A DNA stretch of 64,000 nt from Gallionellales bacterium GWA2_54_124. Lineage in GTDB: Bacteria > Pseudomonadota > Gammaproteobacteria > Burkholderiales > Gallionellaceae. Below are positions 28,387 to 37,331 of this stretch, in pieces. The stretch is taken from positions 252,201 through 316,200 of the forward strand of contig MGWO01000003.1 in NCBI GenBank assembly GCA_001801025.1. Reading direction: 5' to 3'. The position numbers and the translations under genes were made by a program. The notes beneath the pieces are model-generated. The model worked only from the letters and a program-made list of their open reading frames with translations. It searched no databases and was not told the origin of the DNA. Each line of letters opens with the position of its first letter. The stretch's first letter is position 1.

Positions 28387-29336
28387 ACGCCGTACGATTC
28401 AGGCAGGGTGCTGCGCGAAAATCCGCTGCGCGAGAATACGCGATCGGCTGACATATAGCGCGATAACACTGACTGCGTGGACATACTAAAGCCGCGATAC
28501 AAGTCCAGATCGTAATCCGACATGCGGATTTCATGCGCGGCGTTGCCAAAATCTGCAATGAATTCGTCCCAGTCGGCATAGCGGCGATCACGGTCTTTTT
28601 CCATCGCGCGCCCGATGACGTCAATCAGATTTTTGGGCAGTTTTTTGCGATAGGTTTCGATTGGTGTAATCGGATAGTTGTGTATTGCAATGCGTGCATC
28701 GAATGCGTTGTCGGCCTCGAAGGTATGACGGCCGGTGAGTAAACGATAGGTCACCGCGCCTAGCGCATAGATATCGGCGCGCTGGTCGAGTGCGTGCCCC
28801 TCCAGTTGTTCAGGCGACATATAGGCCAGACTGCCGGCCACCACCGCACCCATTTCGCTGCTCGGCACCGCGCAGCCGAAGTCGGTGAGTTTAGCCAGAC
28901 CGTTAGGCATCAGGATGATGTTGCCGGGCTTGACGTCGCGATGCACGATACCGAGCGTGGCGGCATAGCGCAGCGCACTTGCGACCTGTTCGACGACCGA
29001 CAGCACGGTCAGTATCGGCGGCAGGGTGTTGACCTGCTCAGAACGATCGAGCGCGTTGCCGTTGATATATTCCATTACCAGATAGGCGCCGCACGCCTCA
29101 TGCAGATCGGCATCCAGTACGCGCACGATATTTTTATGCGACATTTTGCGTCCCAATGCAACTTCGGTTGCAAACATATCCAGATAGACTTCCGCCTGAC
29201 GCCCGCGGCGCAGTTGCTTGATGGCAACCGAGGCCAGTGTTTTGACGTGCTGCGCGTGATAAACATTGGACGTCGCACCTGCGCCGATTTGCTCAACGAT
29301 GGAGTAACTGCCGATGTGGGTAGGTGACGCTGCCAT
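28383..29336 (-). CDS. Eukaryotic-type serine/threonine protein kinase
   Basis: The 317-residue protein is almost entirely a kinase domain (about residues 10-265). It has the glycine loop IGAGATSNVYHA, the ATP-binding lysine in VAIKQL, the catalytic loop HRDVKPGNI, the DFG metal site (TDFGCAV), the GSLAYMSPEQ activation segment and ADIYALG. All catalytic residues are intact. The C-terminal 50 residues are Ser-rich and could carry autophosphorylation sites. There is no membrane helix or PASTA repeat, so it is cytosolic. No PP2C phosphatase or forkhead-associated partner lies nearby, so its pathway is unknown. Confidence 0.92.
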   Translation of the reverse strand: MAASPTHIGSYSIVEQIGAGATSNVYHAQHVKTLASVAIKQLRRGRQAEVYLDMFATEVALGRKMSHKNIVRVLDADLHEACGAYLVMEYINGNALDRSEQVNTLPPILTVLSVVEQVASALRYAATLGIVHRDVKPGNIILMPNGLAKLTDFGCAVPSSEMGAVVAGSLAYMSPEQLEGHALDQRADIYALGAVTYRLLTGRHTFEADNAFDARIAIHNYPITPIETYRKKLPKNLIDVIGRAMEKDRDRRYADWDEFIADFGNAAHEIRMSDYDLDLYRGFSMSTQSVLSRYMSADRVFSRSGFSRSTLPESYGV

Positions 29337-29466
29337 GCATGAAGTTTATTGAACGGGACGTGCTCTCCGACAAGTTTAGTCGGCAAAGTTCAATTGCTTG
29401 AATTTTATCGTTTTGTTTCTCTGGACGCCGTGGATGATAAAAATGGACTTTTCCCGTTTTTATAGG

Positions 29467-29490
29467 CAGTTTTCAGTTTTCAGTTTTCAG
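29467..29490. repeat. Heptamer tandem repeat (CAGTTTT, 3.4 copies)
   Basis: Three perfect copies of CAGTTTT followed by CAG lie in the 200-base gap between the kinase gene and purU. The gap otherwise shows no gene. Such short unit arrays can change length by slippage. Confidence 0.85.
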
Positions 29491-29536
29491 CTTCCAGTTC
29501 GTAGCCAAACGCCATGCCGGAAGTTGTCCGGGCGAA

Positions 29537-30388
29537 TTACTTGAATACGATAGTTTTGTTGCCGCATACCAGCACCCGATCCTCGACGTGGTAGCGCAGG
29601 CCGCGCGACAGCACGGTTTTTTCGATGTCGCGTCCGTAACGCACCAGATCGTCTACCGTGTCGCCGTGGTCGATGCGCACCGTGTCCTGCTCGATGATAG
29701 GGCCGGCATCCAGTTCGTCGGTGACGTAATGACAGGTCGCGCCTATCAGTTTTACGCCGCGCAAATGGGCCTGATGGTAGGGCTTCGCGCCGACGAAGGA
29801 CGGTAAAAAGCTGTGATGGATATTGATGATGCGTCCTGGATAGCGCTGGCATAGGAAGGGGGGCAAAATCTGCATGAAACGCGCCAGTACCATCGTGTCG
29901 CCCTGATATTCATCGAACAGTGCGGCGATTTGTTCAAAGGCGGCGGCTTTATCCTGCATGTCGACTTTGATAAACGGGATGCCGTGCCACTCGACAAAGC
30001 TGCGTAAATCGTCGTGATTGGAAATCACGCAGGGGATGTCAACCAGCAACTCACCGCTGCGCCAGCGGTGCAGCAGGTCATCCAGACAATGATCCTGACG
30101 GCTGACCAGTATCACCAGTCGCTTGTTCTGTGCGGAGTCGGTCAGTTGCCAGTGCATCGAAAATTCGTTAGCCAGAGGCGCAAAGCGGCGGGAAAACTCA
30201 AGCGTATCGAAGGGCAGCGAGTCTGCACGGATTTCCTGTCTCATAAAAAACTGCTGGGATCCCTGTTCGGTGTGATAACTCGCCTCGACGATAAAGCCGC
30301 CGTGCTCCGCGATGAAGCCGGTGACGGCCGCGATGATCCCTGCGCGATCGGGGCAGGCAATGGTCAGTGTGTAATGGCGGTGGCTCAT
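29537..30388 (-). CDS. purU: Formyltetrahydrofolate deformylase
   Basis: The 283-residue enzyme hydrolyses 10-formyltetrahydrofolate to formate and tetrahydrofolate, balancing one-carbon pools. An ACT domain (residues about 5-85, starting YTLTIACPDRAGI) precedes the formyl-transferase-like domain with NIHHSFLPSFVGAKPYHQA and the catalytic aspartate in ELDAGPIIEQD. The start ATG 30388 overlaps the stop of the upstream glutaredoxin gene by four bases (ATGA) and has an upstream GGA element. The frame is open further upstream, but that would run through the neighbour. Confidence 0.95.
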   Translation of the reverse strand: MSHRHYTLTIACPDRAGIIAAVTGFIAEHGGFIVEASYHTEQGSQQFFMRQEIRADSLPFDTLEFSRRFAPLANEFSMHWQLTDSAQNKRLVILVSRQDHCLDDLLHRWRSGELLVDIPCVISNHDDLRSFVEWHGIPFIKVDMQDKAAAFEQIAALFDEYQGDTMVLARFMQILPPFLCQRYPGRIINIHHSFLPSFVGAKPYHQAHLRGVKLIGATCHYVTDELDAGPIIEQDTVRIDHGDTVDDLVRYGRDIEKTVLSRGLRYHVEDRVLVCGNKTIVFK

Positions 30389-30780
30389 GTGCGAATTTCC
30401 GGTGCGCTGGACAGCGCTTGCAGATAGCTGATGATTTCTTTGGACTCGTAGAGCCATTGCACGCCGCCTGCGGGGTCAGTGATCTGCAAACAGGGCGTCT
30501 GGATTTTACCGCCGCCGTCTAGCAGGTCGGCGCGGTGTTTCGGATCATGCTGCGCGTCGCGCAAGACGATGGGCAGCGACAGTCGCGCCATTTCGTGGCG
30601 CACCTTGATGCAGAACGGGCAGGTTTTGAAGTGATAAAGCGCTAACTTCCGGCATTTTGTATCAATTTCGTGTTGTATGTGAGGTGTGCGAACAATGCCG
30701 CGCGGTGTGCCTAGTTTGGCCCAGAGCAGCATGAACGGCATCAATATCAGACGCAGTGCTTTAAAAAATAATTTAATCAT
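30385..30780 (-). CDS. Glutaredoxin-like thiol-disulfide protein with N-terminal membrane segment
   Basis: The 131-residue protein has a hydrophobic N-terminus (LFFKALRLILMPFMLLWA, residues about 4-21), probably a membrane anchor or signal. A thioredoxin-fold domain follows with the redox motif CPFC in FKTCPFCIKVRHEMARL and a cis-proline region TPCLQI. This resembles glutaredoxins and the N-terminal domain of glutathione transferases. Both ends overlap neighbours by ATGA, so it is translationally coupled with murI and purU. A role in protein disulfide or glutathione chemistry is likely; the partner is unknown. Confidence 0.82.
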   Translation of the reverse strand: MIKLFFKALRLILMPFMLLWAKLGTPRGIVRTPHIQHEIDTKCRKLALYHFKTCPFCIKVRHEMARLSLPIVLRDAQHDPKHRADLLDGGGKIQTPCLQITDPAGGVQWLYESKEIISYLQALSSAPEIRT

Positions 30781-31604
30781 GGGTAGGTGTTGAAATGGTT
30801 GATTGATGAGGCGGCGGGCAGTTGTTGCACGTTGACCGGATGGTGCCACAACGCCGACATGATCGTTGAGGCGCGGGCTGCATCGCCGCTGCTCCAAAAT
30901 TGCACTTCCGGCCGGTCTGCCGCGCGGTCGGGCAGTTCAGTCTGCAGGCGTTGCCGCAAATGCCGCGCGACGGCCTCGCCTGTGTCGATCAGTTTGATTT
31001 CTTTTCCTGCGATGTCACGTATTAAACCGGCAAGAAACGGGTAGTGGGTACAGCCTAAAATCAGCGTGTCAGCGCCCTGCTCGAGTAGCGGGGTCGTGTA
31101 GCGTTCGACTAACTCGCGTGTCAGCGGGCCGGTCAGATCGCCCCGCTCCACCTGTTCGACCAGTCCGGGACAGCCCTGTGTGACGATGGTGACATTGCCC
31201 GCATAGCGTTCCAGCAAGGCGGAAAAACGCGCGCTCTCCAGCGTGCCGATTGTCGCCAATACGCCGACGATGCCGTTTTTAGTGGCCGCTACGGCAGGTT
31301 TGACGGCAGGTTCCATGCCGATGATCGGACAGCTAAAATCACGACGCAAGGTGGCCGCGGCGGCGGCTGTCGCGGTGTTGCAGGCGATGACGATGGCATC
31401 CGCCCCTTGCGAGATCAAGAAACGGCTCAGTTCAACCGAGCGTTGTTCGATGTAACGGGCTGATTTGTCGCCGTAGGGCACGTGTGCCGAATCGGCAACA
31501 TAGATCAGGCGCTCATTGGGCAGCAACTGGCGGATGTGCCGCAGCACCGACAGTCCGCCGACCCCGGAATCAAATACGCCGATGGCCCCCGAAGTGTGCG
31601 TCAC
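30777..31604 (-). CDS. murI: Glutamate racemase
   Basis: The 275-residue cytoplasmic enzyme makes D-glutamate for peptidoglycan. Both catalytic cysteines are visible, in IVIACNTATAAA and ILGCTHYPFL, and the family N-terminus IGVFDSGVGGLSVL is present. It lies 18 bases downstream of the ABC-F gene and overlaps the glutaredoxin-like gene by four bases. Length is normal. Confidence 0.97.
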   Translation of the reverse strand: MTHTSGAIGVFDSGVGGLSVLRHIRQLLPNERLIYVADSAHVPYGDKSARYIEQRSVELSRFLISQGADAIVIACNTATAAAAATLRRDFSCPIIGMEPAVKPAVAATKNGIVGVLATIGTLESARFSALLERYAGNVTIVTQGCPGLVEQVERGDLTGPLTRELVERYTTPLLEQGADTLILGCTHYPFLAGLIRDIAGKEIKLIDTGEAVARHLRQRLQTELPDRAADRPEVQFWSSGDAARASTIMSALWHHPVNVQQLPAASSINHFNTYP

Positions 31605-31622
31605 GACCCATGTCCGCTGGTG

Positions 31623-33221
31623 TTAAACCGACATGCCCTGATCGCGCAGGTATTCTTCATAGGTGCCGTGATAATCGGTGACGCCCTTAGCGGAAATCTC
31701 GATGATGCGCGTTGCCAGTGACGATACGAATTCGCGGTCATGGCTGACGAACACGACGGTTCCCTTGTATTCGAGCAGCGCGGTGTTGAGCGACTCGATG
31801 GATTCCATATCCATATGGTTGGTCGGTTCATCCATCAATAACACGTTGTTTCGTTGCAGCATGAGCTTGCCGAACAGTAGGCGACCCTTTTCTCCACCGG
31901 ACAGCACGCTGACCGGTTTGTGGGCGTCATCCCCTGAAAACAGCAGACGGCCCAGCGTGGCGCGCACGGTCTGGTCATCGTCATTCGGCCCGCGCCAGTA
32001 AGTCATCCAGTCGGTCATGATCTTGTCTTCGGCGAACTCGCTGTAACTGTCCTGCGCGTAGTAACCGACCTTGGCCTTTTCAGTCCATTTGATGACGCCG
32101 TAATCGGGCGTCAGTTCGCCTGCCAGACAGCGCAGCAGGGTCGTCTTACCGATACCGTTAGGGCCGATGATGGCAATTTTTTCGCCCGCGTCGACGCGGA
32201 AATTCACGTTGGAGAACAAGACGCGGTCAAAGCCCTTGGACAGGTTTTCGACTTCGACGGCGGTGCGGTGCAGTTTTTCGCGGTCGTCGTATTCAAAGCG
32301 GATGAATGGATACTGGCGACTGGAAGGCTTGATGTCTTCGATCTTGATCTTGTCGATCTGACGGGCGCGCGACGTAGCCTGCTTGGCCTTGGAGGCGTTA
32401 GCCGAGAAGCGGGCCACGAAGGCTTTGAGTTCGGCAACTTTTTCCTTGGCTTTGGTGTTGTCAGCCGATTGCTGTTCGCGCGCCTGTGTGGAGGCCAGCA
32501 TGTAATCGTCGTACGTGCCGGGGTAGGTGGTGATCTTGCCGAAATCCAGATCCGACATGTGGGTGCAGACGCTGTTCAGAAAATGCCGGTCATGCGAGAT
32601 GATGACCATCGTGCAGGTGCGCGCATTCAGGATGTTTTCCAGCCAGCGGATGGTGTTGATGTCCAGATTGTTGGTCGGCTCATCGAGCAGCAGGATGTCC
32701 GGATTGGAGAACAGCGCTTGCGCGAGCAGTACGCGCAGCTTGAAGCCGGGGGCGACCTCGCTCATCGGGCCGTTATGCAATTCAATCGCGATCCCCAAAC
32801 CCAGCAGTAATTCGCCGGCACGCGCCTCAGCTGTATAACCGTCGTATTCAGCAAACACCGCTTCCAGATCGGCCGCGTGCATATAGTCTTCTTCGGAGGC
32901 ATCCGGATTCGCGTAAATCGCATCGCGCTCGGACATCACCTGCCACATTTCATCGTGGCCCATCATCACCACATCGAGTACGCGATTATCTTCATAGGCG
33001 AACTGATCCTGACGCAGCTTACCTAGACGTTCGCTCTTGTCCAGCATGACTTCGCCCGACGTCTGAACCAGATCGCGGCCCAGGATTTTCATGAAAGTGG
33101 ATTTGCCGCAACCGTTCGCGCCGATCAGACCGTAGCGGTTGCCGTTGCCGAATTTAACGGAAACGTTCTCGAACAGGGGCTTAGCCCCGAATTGCATGGT
33201 GATGTTTGCAGTAGATAACAT
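31623..33221 (-). CDS. ABC-F family ATPase, YbiT type
   Basis: The 532-residue soluble protein has two ABC ATPase domains joined by a linker. Walker A motifs are GANGCGKST and [12 protein letters not shown] signatures and Walker B motifs appear as [12 protein letters not shown] and [11 protein letters not shown] with [12 protein letters not shown]. The N-terminus ([20 protein letters not shown]) and overall spacing resemble YbiT of enteric bacteria. ABC-F proteins of this type act on the ribosome; which step is not visible here. ATG 33221 is supported by GAGG seven bases upstream; the frame from 33431 is too long. It heads the minus-strand run to purU. Confidence 0.92.
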   Translation of the reverse strand: MLSTANITMQFGAKPLFENVSVKFGNGNRYGLIGANGCGKSTFMKILGRDLVQTSGEVMLDKSERLGKLRQDQFAYEDNRVLDVVMMGHDEMWQVMSERDAIYANPDASEEDYMHAADLEAVFAEYDGYTAEARAGELLLGLGIAIELHNGPMSEVAPGFKLRVLLAQALFSNPDILLLDEPTNNLDINTIRWLENILNARTCTMVIISHDRHFLNSVCTHMSDLDFGKITTYPGTYDDYMLASTQAREQQSADNTKAKEKVAELKAFVARFSANASKAKQATSRARQIDKIKIEDIKPSSRQYPFIRFEYDDREKLHRTAVEVENLSKGFDRVLFSNVNFRVDAGEKIAIIGPNGIGKTTLLRCLAGELTPDYGVIKWTEKAKVGYYAQDSYSEFAEDKIMTDWMTYWRGPNDDDQTVRATLGRLLFSGDDAHKPVSVLSGGEKGRLLFGKLMLQRNNVLLMDEPTNHMDMESIESLNTALLEYKGTVVFVSHDREFVSSLATRIIEISAKGVTDYHGTYEEYLRDQGMSV

Positions 33222-33369
33222 GTAGTGCCTCACAAAATAAGTCGCGCATTCTACCATTAGCACATCATGTGCACTAAACTGCACGCAGTAAGGGTATGCA
33301 AGCTGCTGTTGCGGATTGAAATTTTGCAGTTGTCGCAGCCAGGTCCGGATTACGTTTACATCGGATGTT

Positions 33370-34251
33370 ATGAGTACGCCAGTCAAAGCTAAACCGTTCA
33401 AGCGGAAAATCATCGTCCGCAGAATCCGCAAACAGGTGCGTGAACAGCCGCGCGGCGCGTGGAAGATCGCCTATGCAGATTTCGTGACGGCGTTGATGGC
33501 ATTTTTTCTGATGTTGTGGCTGCTGTCCTCGACTTCGGCGGATTACCGTAACGCCATTTCTGAATACTTTGAGACGCCGCTGATGGTGGTTTTTTCAGGC
33601 GGCCAGAGCAATGATGTCACCTCCAGTCTGATTATTGGCGGCTATGGCGAAGACAAAACGCTGGCCTCAGGGCAGGTAAGCAAGGGAGCGGTTGAGGATA
33701 TCGCCATCACCGCGACCAATGCCGGCCGCCTGTTACATATGCAGGAAGTGGTGCGCCTGAAATCGCTCAAAGCGCAGTTGGAGCAATTGATACGCACCGA
33801 TCCTAAACTCAATCAATTTAAAGATCAGTTGCAGATCGATCTGACCTCGGAAGGGTTGCGCATCCTGATTATCGATGCCAAAAACAGGCCGATGTTTGAA
33901 ATCGGCAGTGCGATATTGCAGCCCTACACGGTGGAGATTTTGCGTTCGATCGGCAGGACGCTCAATCAGGTGCCGAATAAAATCGGTTTGTCAGGGCACA
34001 CCGATGCGGCGAATTATCAAGGCGGCAGTGGGGGGTACAGCAACTGGGACTTGTCGGCAGACCGTGCTAACGCCTCGCGCCGAGCCTTGATTACCGGGGG
34101 AATGGCGCAGGATAAAATATTGCGGGTGGTCGGCTTATCCGACTCGGTGCTGTTTAATCCGGCGGATCCCTATGATCCGCATAACCGGCGTATCAGCATC
34201 ATCGTGATGAACCAGAAGGCGATGGATGCCGTGCTGCTGGAGGGCGAATAA
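33370..34251 (+). CDS. motB: Flagellar motor stator protein MotB
   Basis: The 293-residue protein has a basic N-terminal tail, one membrane helix (about residues 37-55, [19 protein letters not shown]) and a periplasmic OmpA-like peptidoglycan-binding domain with [10 protein letters not shown] and [12 protein letters not shown]. The proton-binding aspartate of stators is present as Asp37 in IAYADF. MotA, the usual partner, is not adjacent on either side, so it must be elsewhere or this is an accessory stator. The start ATG 33370 has a poor ribosome site. The divergent ABC-F gene lies 148 bases away, with a small palindrome (33260-33272) between them. Confidence 0.9.
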   Translation: MSTPVKAKPFKRKIIVRRIRKQVREQPRGAWKIAYADFVTALMAFFLMLWLLSSTSADYRNAISEYFETPLMVVFSGGQSNDVTSSLIIGGYGEDKTLASGQVSKGAVEDIAITATNAGRLLHMQEVVRLKSLKAQLEQLIRTDPKLNQFKDQLQIDLTSEGLRILIIDAKNRPMFEIGSAILQPYTVEILRSIGRTLNQVPNKIGLSGHTDAANYQGGSGGYSNWDLSADRANASRRALITGGMAQDKILRVVGLSDSVLFNPADPYDPHNRRISIIVMNQKAMDAVLLEGE

Positions 34252-34317
34252 CCTCGCCTGCAGCGCATAAACCCGGCAGGCTGCTAGAATGCACACACTA
34301 TTTTTTGCAGGCACATT

Positions 34318-35589
34318 ATGGTTCCTCATCTGACTACCGCACTGAACGGTCCGCTGCTCGATCTGGAGCGACGTTTTTTATCCGCGATGCCCAACATCGA
34401 ACACTGGTTTCGCCGCCAATGGCTGGATCACGCTGCGCCCTTTTATGCGTCGGTGGATCTGCGCAACAGCGGCTTCAAGCTGGCGTCGGTCGATACCAAC
34501 CTGTTTCCGGGCGGCTTTAACAATCTTAACCCGGACTTTCTGCCCCTGTGCGTACAGGCGATGCAGGGCACGGTACAGAAAATATGTCCCGAAGCGCGCG
34601 GCGTCCTGCTGATTCCGGAAAATCACACCCGCAATCTGTTTTACCTGCAAAACGTGGCGCAACTGGTCACGATATTGCGGCAGGCGGGCATGCTGGTGCG
34701 GGTGGGTAGCCTGTTGCCGGAAATTACCTCGGTCACTGAAATCGCACTGCCCGGCGGCGCGGTCGTCAAACTTGAGCCGCTGGTACGGCGTGGCAACCGC
34801 TTGGGGCTGGAGGGGTTCGATCCCTGCGTGGTGCTGCTCAACAACGATTTGTCTGCGGGCGTGCCGGATATTTTGAAAAATCTGGAACAGGCCGTTTTGC
34901 CGCCCCTGTCAGCCGGCTGGTATACCCGGCGTAAATCGGATCATTTTGCGGCCTATGATCGTGTCGCGAATGATTTTTCAGAAATGCTCAGCATCGATCC
35001 CTGGCTGATTAATCCCTATTTTGCGACCTGCAGTCAGATCAATTTTCAGGAGCGCATCGGCGAGGAGTGTCTTGCGGCCCGGGTGGATGAGGTGTTGCAG
35101 AAAATGCGCCTGAAATATGCTGAATACGGCGTAAAACATGATCCCTTCGTGATCGTTAAAGCCGATGCCGGAACCTATGGCATGGGGATTATGACGGTTA
35201 AGGATGCCAGTGAAATTACCGGCCTGAACCGACGTCAGCGCAACAAGATGTCGGTGATTAAAGAGGGTTTGCAGGTGCACGATGTGCTGGTGCAGGAGGG
35301 GGTGTATACCTTCGAGAATATCAACGAGGCGGTGGCTGAGCCGGTCGTGTATATGATAGATCATTCGGTGGTCGGCGGCTTTTATCGCGTACACACGGGG
35401 CGCGGCGTCGATGAAAATCTCAATGCGCCGGGCATGCACTTCGTGCCGCTGGCGTTTGAATCCTGCTGCACCTTGCCCAATCCCGATTGCGGGCCGGACG
35501 ATACGCCGAACCGCTTCTATGCTTACGGCGTGGTGGCGCGACTGGCCTTGCTGGCTGCCTCCCTGGAACTGGAGGGGACCGAGGATTGA
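34318..35589 (+). CDS. gshA: Glutamate-cysteine ligase, proteobacterial (ferroox) type
   Basis: The 423-residue enzyme should make gamma-glutamylcysteine, the first step of glutathione synthesis. It belongs to the ATP-grasp-like gshA family described from Acidithiobacillus and many betaproteobacteria, not the enterobacterial type. Recognisable stretches are FKLASVDTNLFPGGFNNL, ADAGTYGMGIMTV and VVGGFYRVHTGRGVDENLN. An AGG ribosome element precedes ATG 34318. The last codons and the stop are formed by a heptamer repeat (35581-35601). No gshB follows. Confidence 0.88.
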   Translation: MVPHLTTALNGPLLDLERRFLSAMPNIEHWFRRQWLDHAAPFYASVDLRNSGFKLASVDTNLFPGGFNNLNPDFLPLCVQAMQGTVQKICPEARGVLLIPENHTRNLFYLQNVAQLVTILRQAGMLVRVGSLLPEITSVTEIALPGGAVVKLEPLVRRGNRLGLEGFDPCVVLLNNDLSAGVPDILKNLEQAVLPPLSAGWYTRRKSDHFAAYDRVANDFSEMLSIDPWLINPYFATCSQINFQERIGEECLAARVDEVLQKMRLKYAEYGVKHDPFVIVKADAGTYGMGIMTVKDASEITGLNRRQRNKMSVIKEGLQVHDVLVQEGVYTFENINEAVAEPVVYMIDHSVVGGFYRVHTGRGVDENLNAPGMHFVPLAFESCCTLPNPDCGPDDTPNRFYAYGVVARLALLAASLELEGTED

Positions 35590-35601
35590 GGATCGAGGAT
35601 C
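35581..35601 (+). repeat. Heptamer tandem repeat (GAGGATT/GAGGATC, 3 copies) across the gshA stop
   Basis: The three units are GAGGATT, GAGGATC and GAGGATC. The first includes the last two sense codons of gshA and the start of its TGA stop. The last unit ends eight bases before the apbE start and offers a GAGG Shine-Dalgarno core. The repeat may therefore affect apbE translation. Confidence 0.8.
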
Positions 35602-35609
35602 GCTGCGGT

Positions 35610-36665
35610 ATGGCAATGTGGTACAGGCTTGCCAAACTTCTCCTGCTGTTGCCTGTTTTTTGTCTGCTGGTTTCCTGTGGCAAAGAGCCGCTATATCAGG
35701 AGCAGGGCTATGTGTTCGGCACGCTGGTCGAAGTGACGGTTTACGGTGAAGCGGAGCCCCGTGCCAAGCAGGCGGCGGCGTCCGTGATGCACGAATTTCA
35801 GCGTCTGCATGAACGCTTGCACGCCTGGAAGCCTTCTGAACTGAGCGAATTGAATGCGGCGATCGCGCGGGGCGAGTCTCAGGTGGTGTCGCAGGAACTG
35901 GCTGCGATGTTGCAGGATGCAGCATCCGTTTCAATACAGTCAGAAGGGCTGTTTAATCCGGCAATCGGAAATCTGGTGAAGGTGTGGGGATTTCATGCCG
36001 ATGAATTTAAACCGCTCGAGCCGGACGCAAAACAGATTGCACAGTTGATTGCGTCTCATCCAAAGATGAGCGATCTGTCTTATGCGCCATCAGGAGCGGG
36101 GGTTGCGGTGCGAAGCGCGAATAAGGCAGTGCAGCTCGATCTGGGCGGCTATGCCAAGGGCTATGCGCTGGATCGCGCCGCCCTGCTGCTCAAACAACAG
36201 GATATTCACCACGCGCTGATCAACATCGGCGGGAATATTCTGGCCCTGGGCCAGCACGGCAAACAGCCCTGGCGGGTCGGGATTCAGCATCCGCGTAAGG
36301 CCGGTGCGCTGGCCGCACTGACGTTACAAGACGGTGAGGCGATCGGAACTTCGGGGGATTATCAGCGGTATTTTATGCTGAACGGTACGCGTTACTGCCA
36401 CCTGATTGATCCGCGCATCGGGTATCCGATGCAGGGCGTACAGGCGGTGACGATTTTGACGCGAGGCCCTCATGCCGGCGTACTGTCCGATGCAGCCTCC
36501 AAGCCCGTGTTTATCAGCGGAGCGCAGGGCTGGCGGGCAGCGGCCGTCCGCATGGAGCTGACGGATGTCATGATCGTCGATGCAACGGGTGCGATTCACA
36601 TGACTCAGGGTATGCATAAACGGCTAGAATTCACCGATAAAAAAATAAACGTTCAGGTTGAATAG
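35610..36665 (+). CDS. apbE: FAD:protein FMN transferase (ApbE lipoprotein)
   Basis: The 351-residue protein has a lipoprotein signal sequence ending in LLVSCGKEP, so it should be anchored in a membrane facing the periplasm. ApbE proteins attach FMN to threonine residues of redox proteins such as Nqr or Rnf subunits. Visible motifs are GYVFGTLVEVTVYG, VQLDLGGYAKGYALD, INIGGNILALG, GTSGDYQRYF and HLIDPRIGYPM. Possible starts are ATG 35610 and ATG 35616; GAGG in the repeat upstream could serve either. No flavinylated target gene is nearby. Confidence 0.92.
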   Translation: MAMWYRLAKLLLLLPVFCLLVSCGKEPLYQEQGYVFGTLVEVTVYGEAEPRAKQAAASVMHEFQRLHERLHAWKPSELSELNAAIARGESQVVSQELAAMLQDAASVSIQSEGLFNPAIGNLVKVWGFHADEFKPLEPDAKQIAQLIASHPKMSDLSYAPSGAGVAVRSANKAVQLDLGGYAKGYALDRAALLLKQQDIHHALINIGGNILALGQHGKQPWRVGIQHPRKAGALAALTLQDGEAIGTSGDYQRYFMLNGTRYCHLIDPRIGYPMQGVQAVTILTRGPHAGVLSDAASKPVFISGAQGWRAAAVRMELTDVMIVDATGAIHMTQGMHKRLEFTDKKINVQVE

Positions 36666-36676
36666 GGGAGAGTGAA

Positions 36677-37063
36677 TTGGTTGGAATTTTACTGGTCACG
36701 CATAACGGGCTGGGCGATTGTCTGGCGGATTGTGTAAAGCATGTGTTCGGCGAGATACCCAAAAATCTGCGCGTGTTGTCGGTGTGGTGCGATGATGATC
36801 CGCAGCATAAGCTGACGGAGGGCGAGGAGTTGATTAAAGAACTCGACAGCGGCAGCGGTGTGTTGATTCTGATCGATGTGTTCGGCGCGACGCCCAGCAA
36901 TATCGGCAGACGGTTATGCCATGCGGAGCGGGTCGAGGGGGTGGCCGGTGTGAACCTGCCGATGCTGCTGCGCGTGGTGAGCACGACGAATAAAAACCTG
37001 ACTGAGTTGGCCAATCTCGCATTCGAAGGCGGCCGCGAATGTATCGTTCATATGGAGCACTAG
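36677..37063 (+). CDS. PTS EIIA component of the mannose family (regulatory type)
   Basis: The 128-residue protein has the EIIA-Man fold, with the phosphorylated histidine expected at His9 in VTHNGLG and the LIDVFGATPSNIG loop. The start is TTG 36677, supported by GGGGAG six bases upstream; no ATG is available in frame nearby. The HPr gene follows after one base and EI overlaps HPr. No EIIB or EIIC is present, so this is a regulatory phosphorelay, as is usual in betaproteobacteria. Confidence 0.88.
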   Translation: MVGILLVTHNGLGDCLADCVKHVFGEIPKNLRVLSVWCDDDPQHKLTEGEELIKELDSGSGVLILIDVFGATPSNIGRRLCHAERVEGVAGVNLPMLLRVVSTTNKNLTELANLAFEGGRECIVHMEH

Positions 37064-37064
37064 C

Positions 37065-37331
37065 ATGCAGCAAGACGCACTGATCATTAATAAACTCGGC
37101 CTGCACGCGCGCGCGTCGGCCAAACTCACCCAGTTAGCCGGCAGTTTCAAATGCGAAGTCATGCTGTCGCGCAACAACCGCCGGGTCAATGCCAAGAGCA
37201 TCATGGGCGTGATGATGCTGGCGGCCGCCAAAGGCACGACCATCACCATTGAAACGTTAGGTGACGACGAAGCCGCCGCGATGCAGGCGATCTTGGATTT
37301 GATCAATGATTATTTCGGGGAAGGCGAATGA
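37065..37331 (+). CDS. ptsH: HPr phosphocarrier protein
   Basis: The 88-residue protein has the active histidine His14 in LGLHARASAK and a serine at position 45 (AKSIMGVMMLA), the site used by HPr kinase in organisms that have it. It carries phosphate from EI to the EIIA encoded just upstream. The end overlaps ptsI by four bases (ATGA). Length is normal for the family. Confidence 0.95.
   Translation: MQQDALIINKLGLHARASAKLTQLAGSFKCEVMLSRNNRRVNAKSIMGVMMLAAAKGTTITIETLGDDEAAAMQAILDLINDYFGEGE

Noticed and set aside
34978-35934. Minus-strand frame of 318 codons across gshA and apbE
   Set aside because: It crosses two well supported genes on the other strand and shows no domain.
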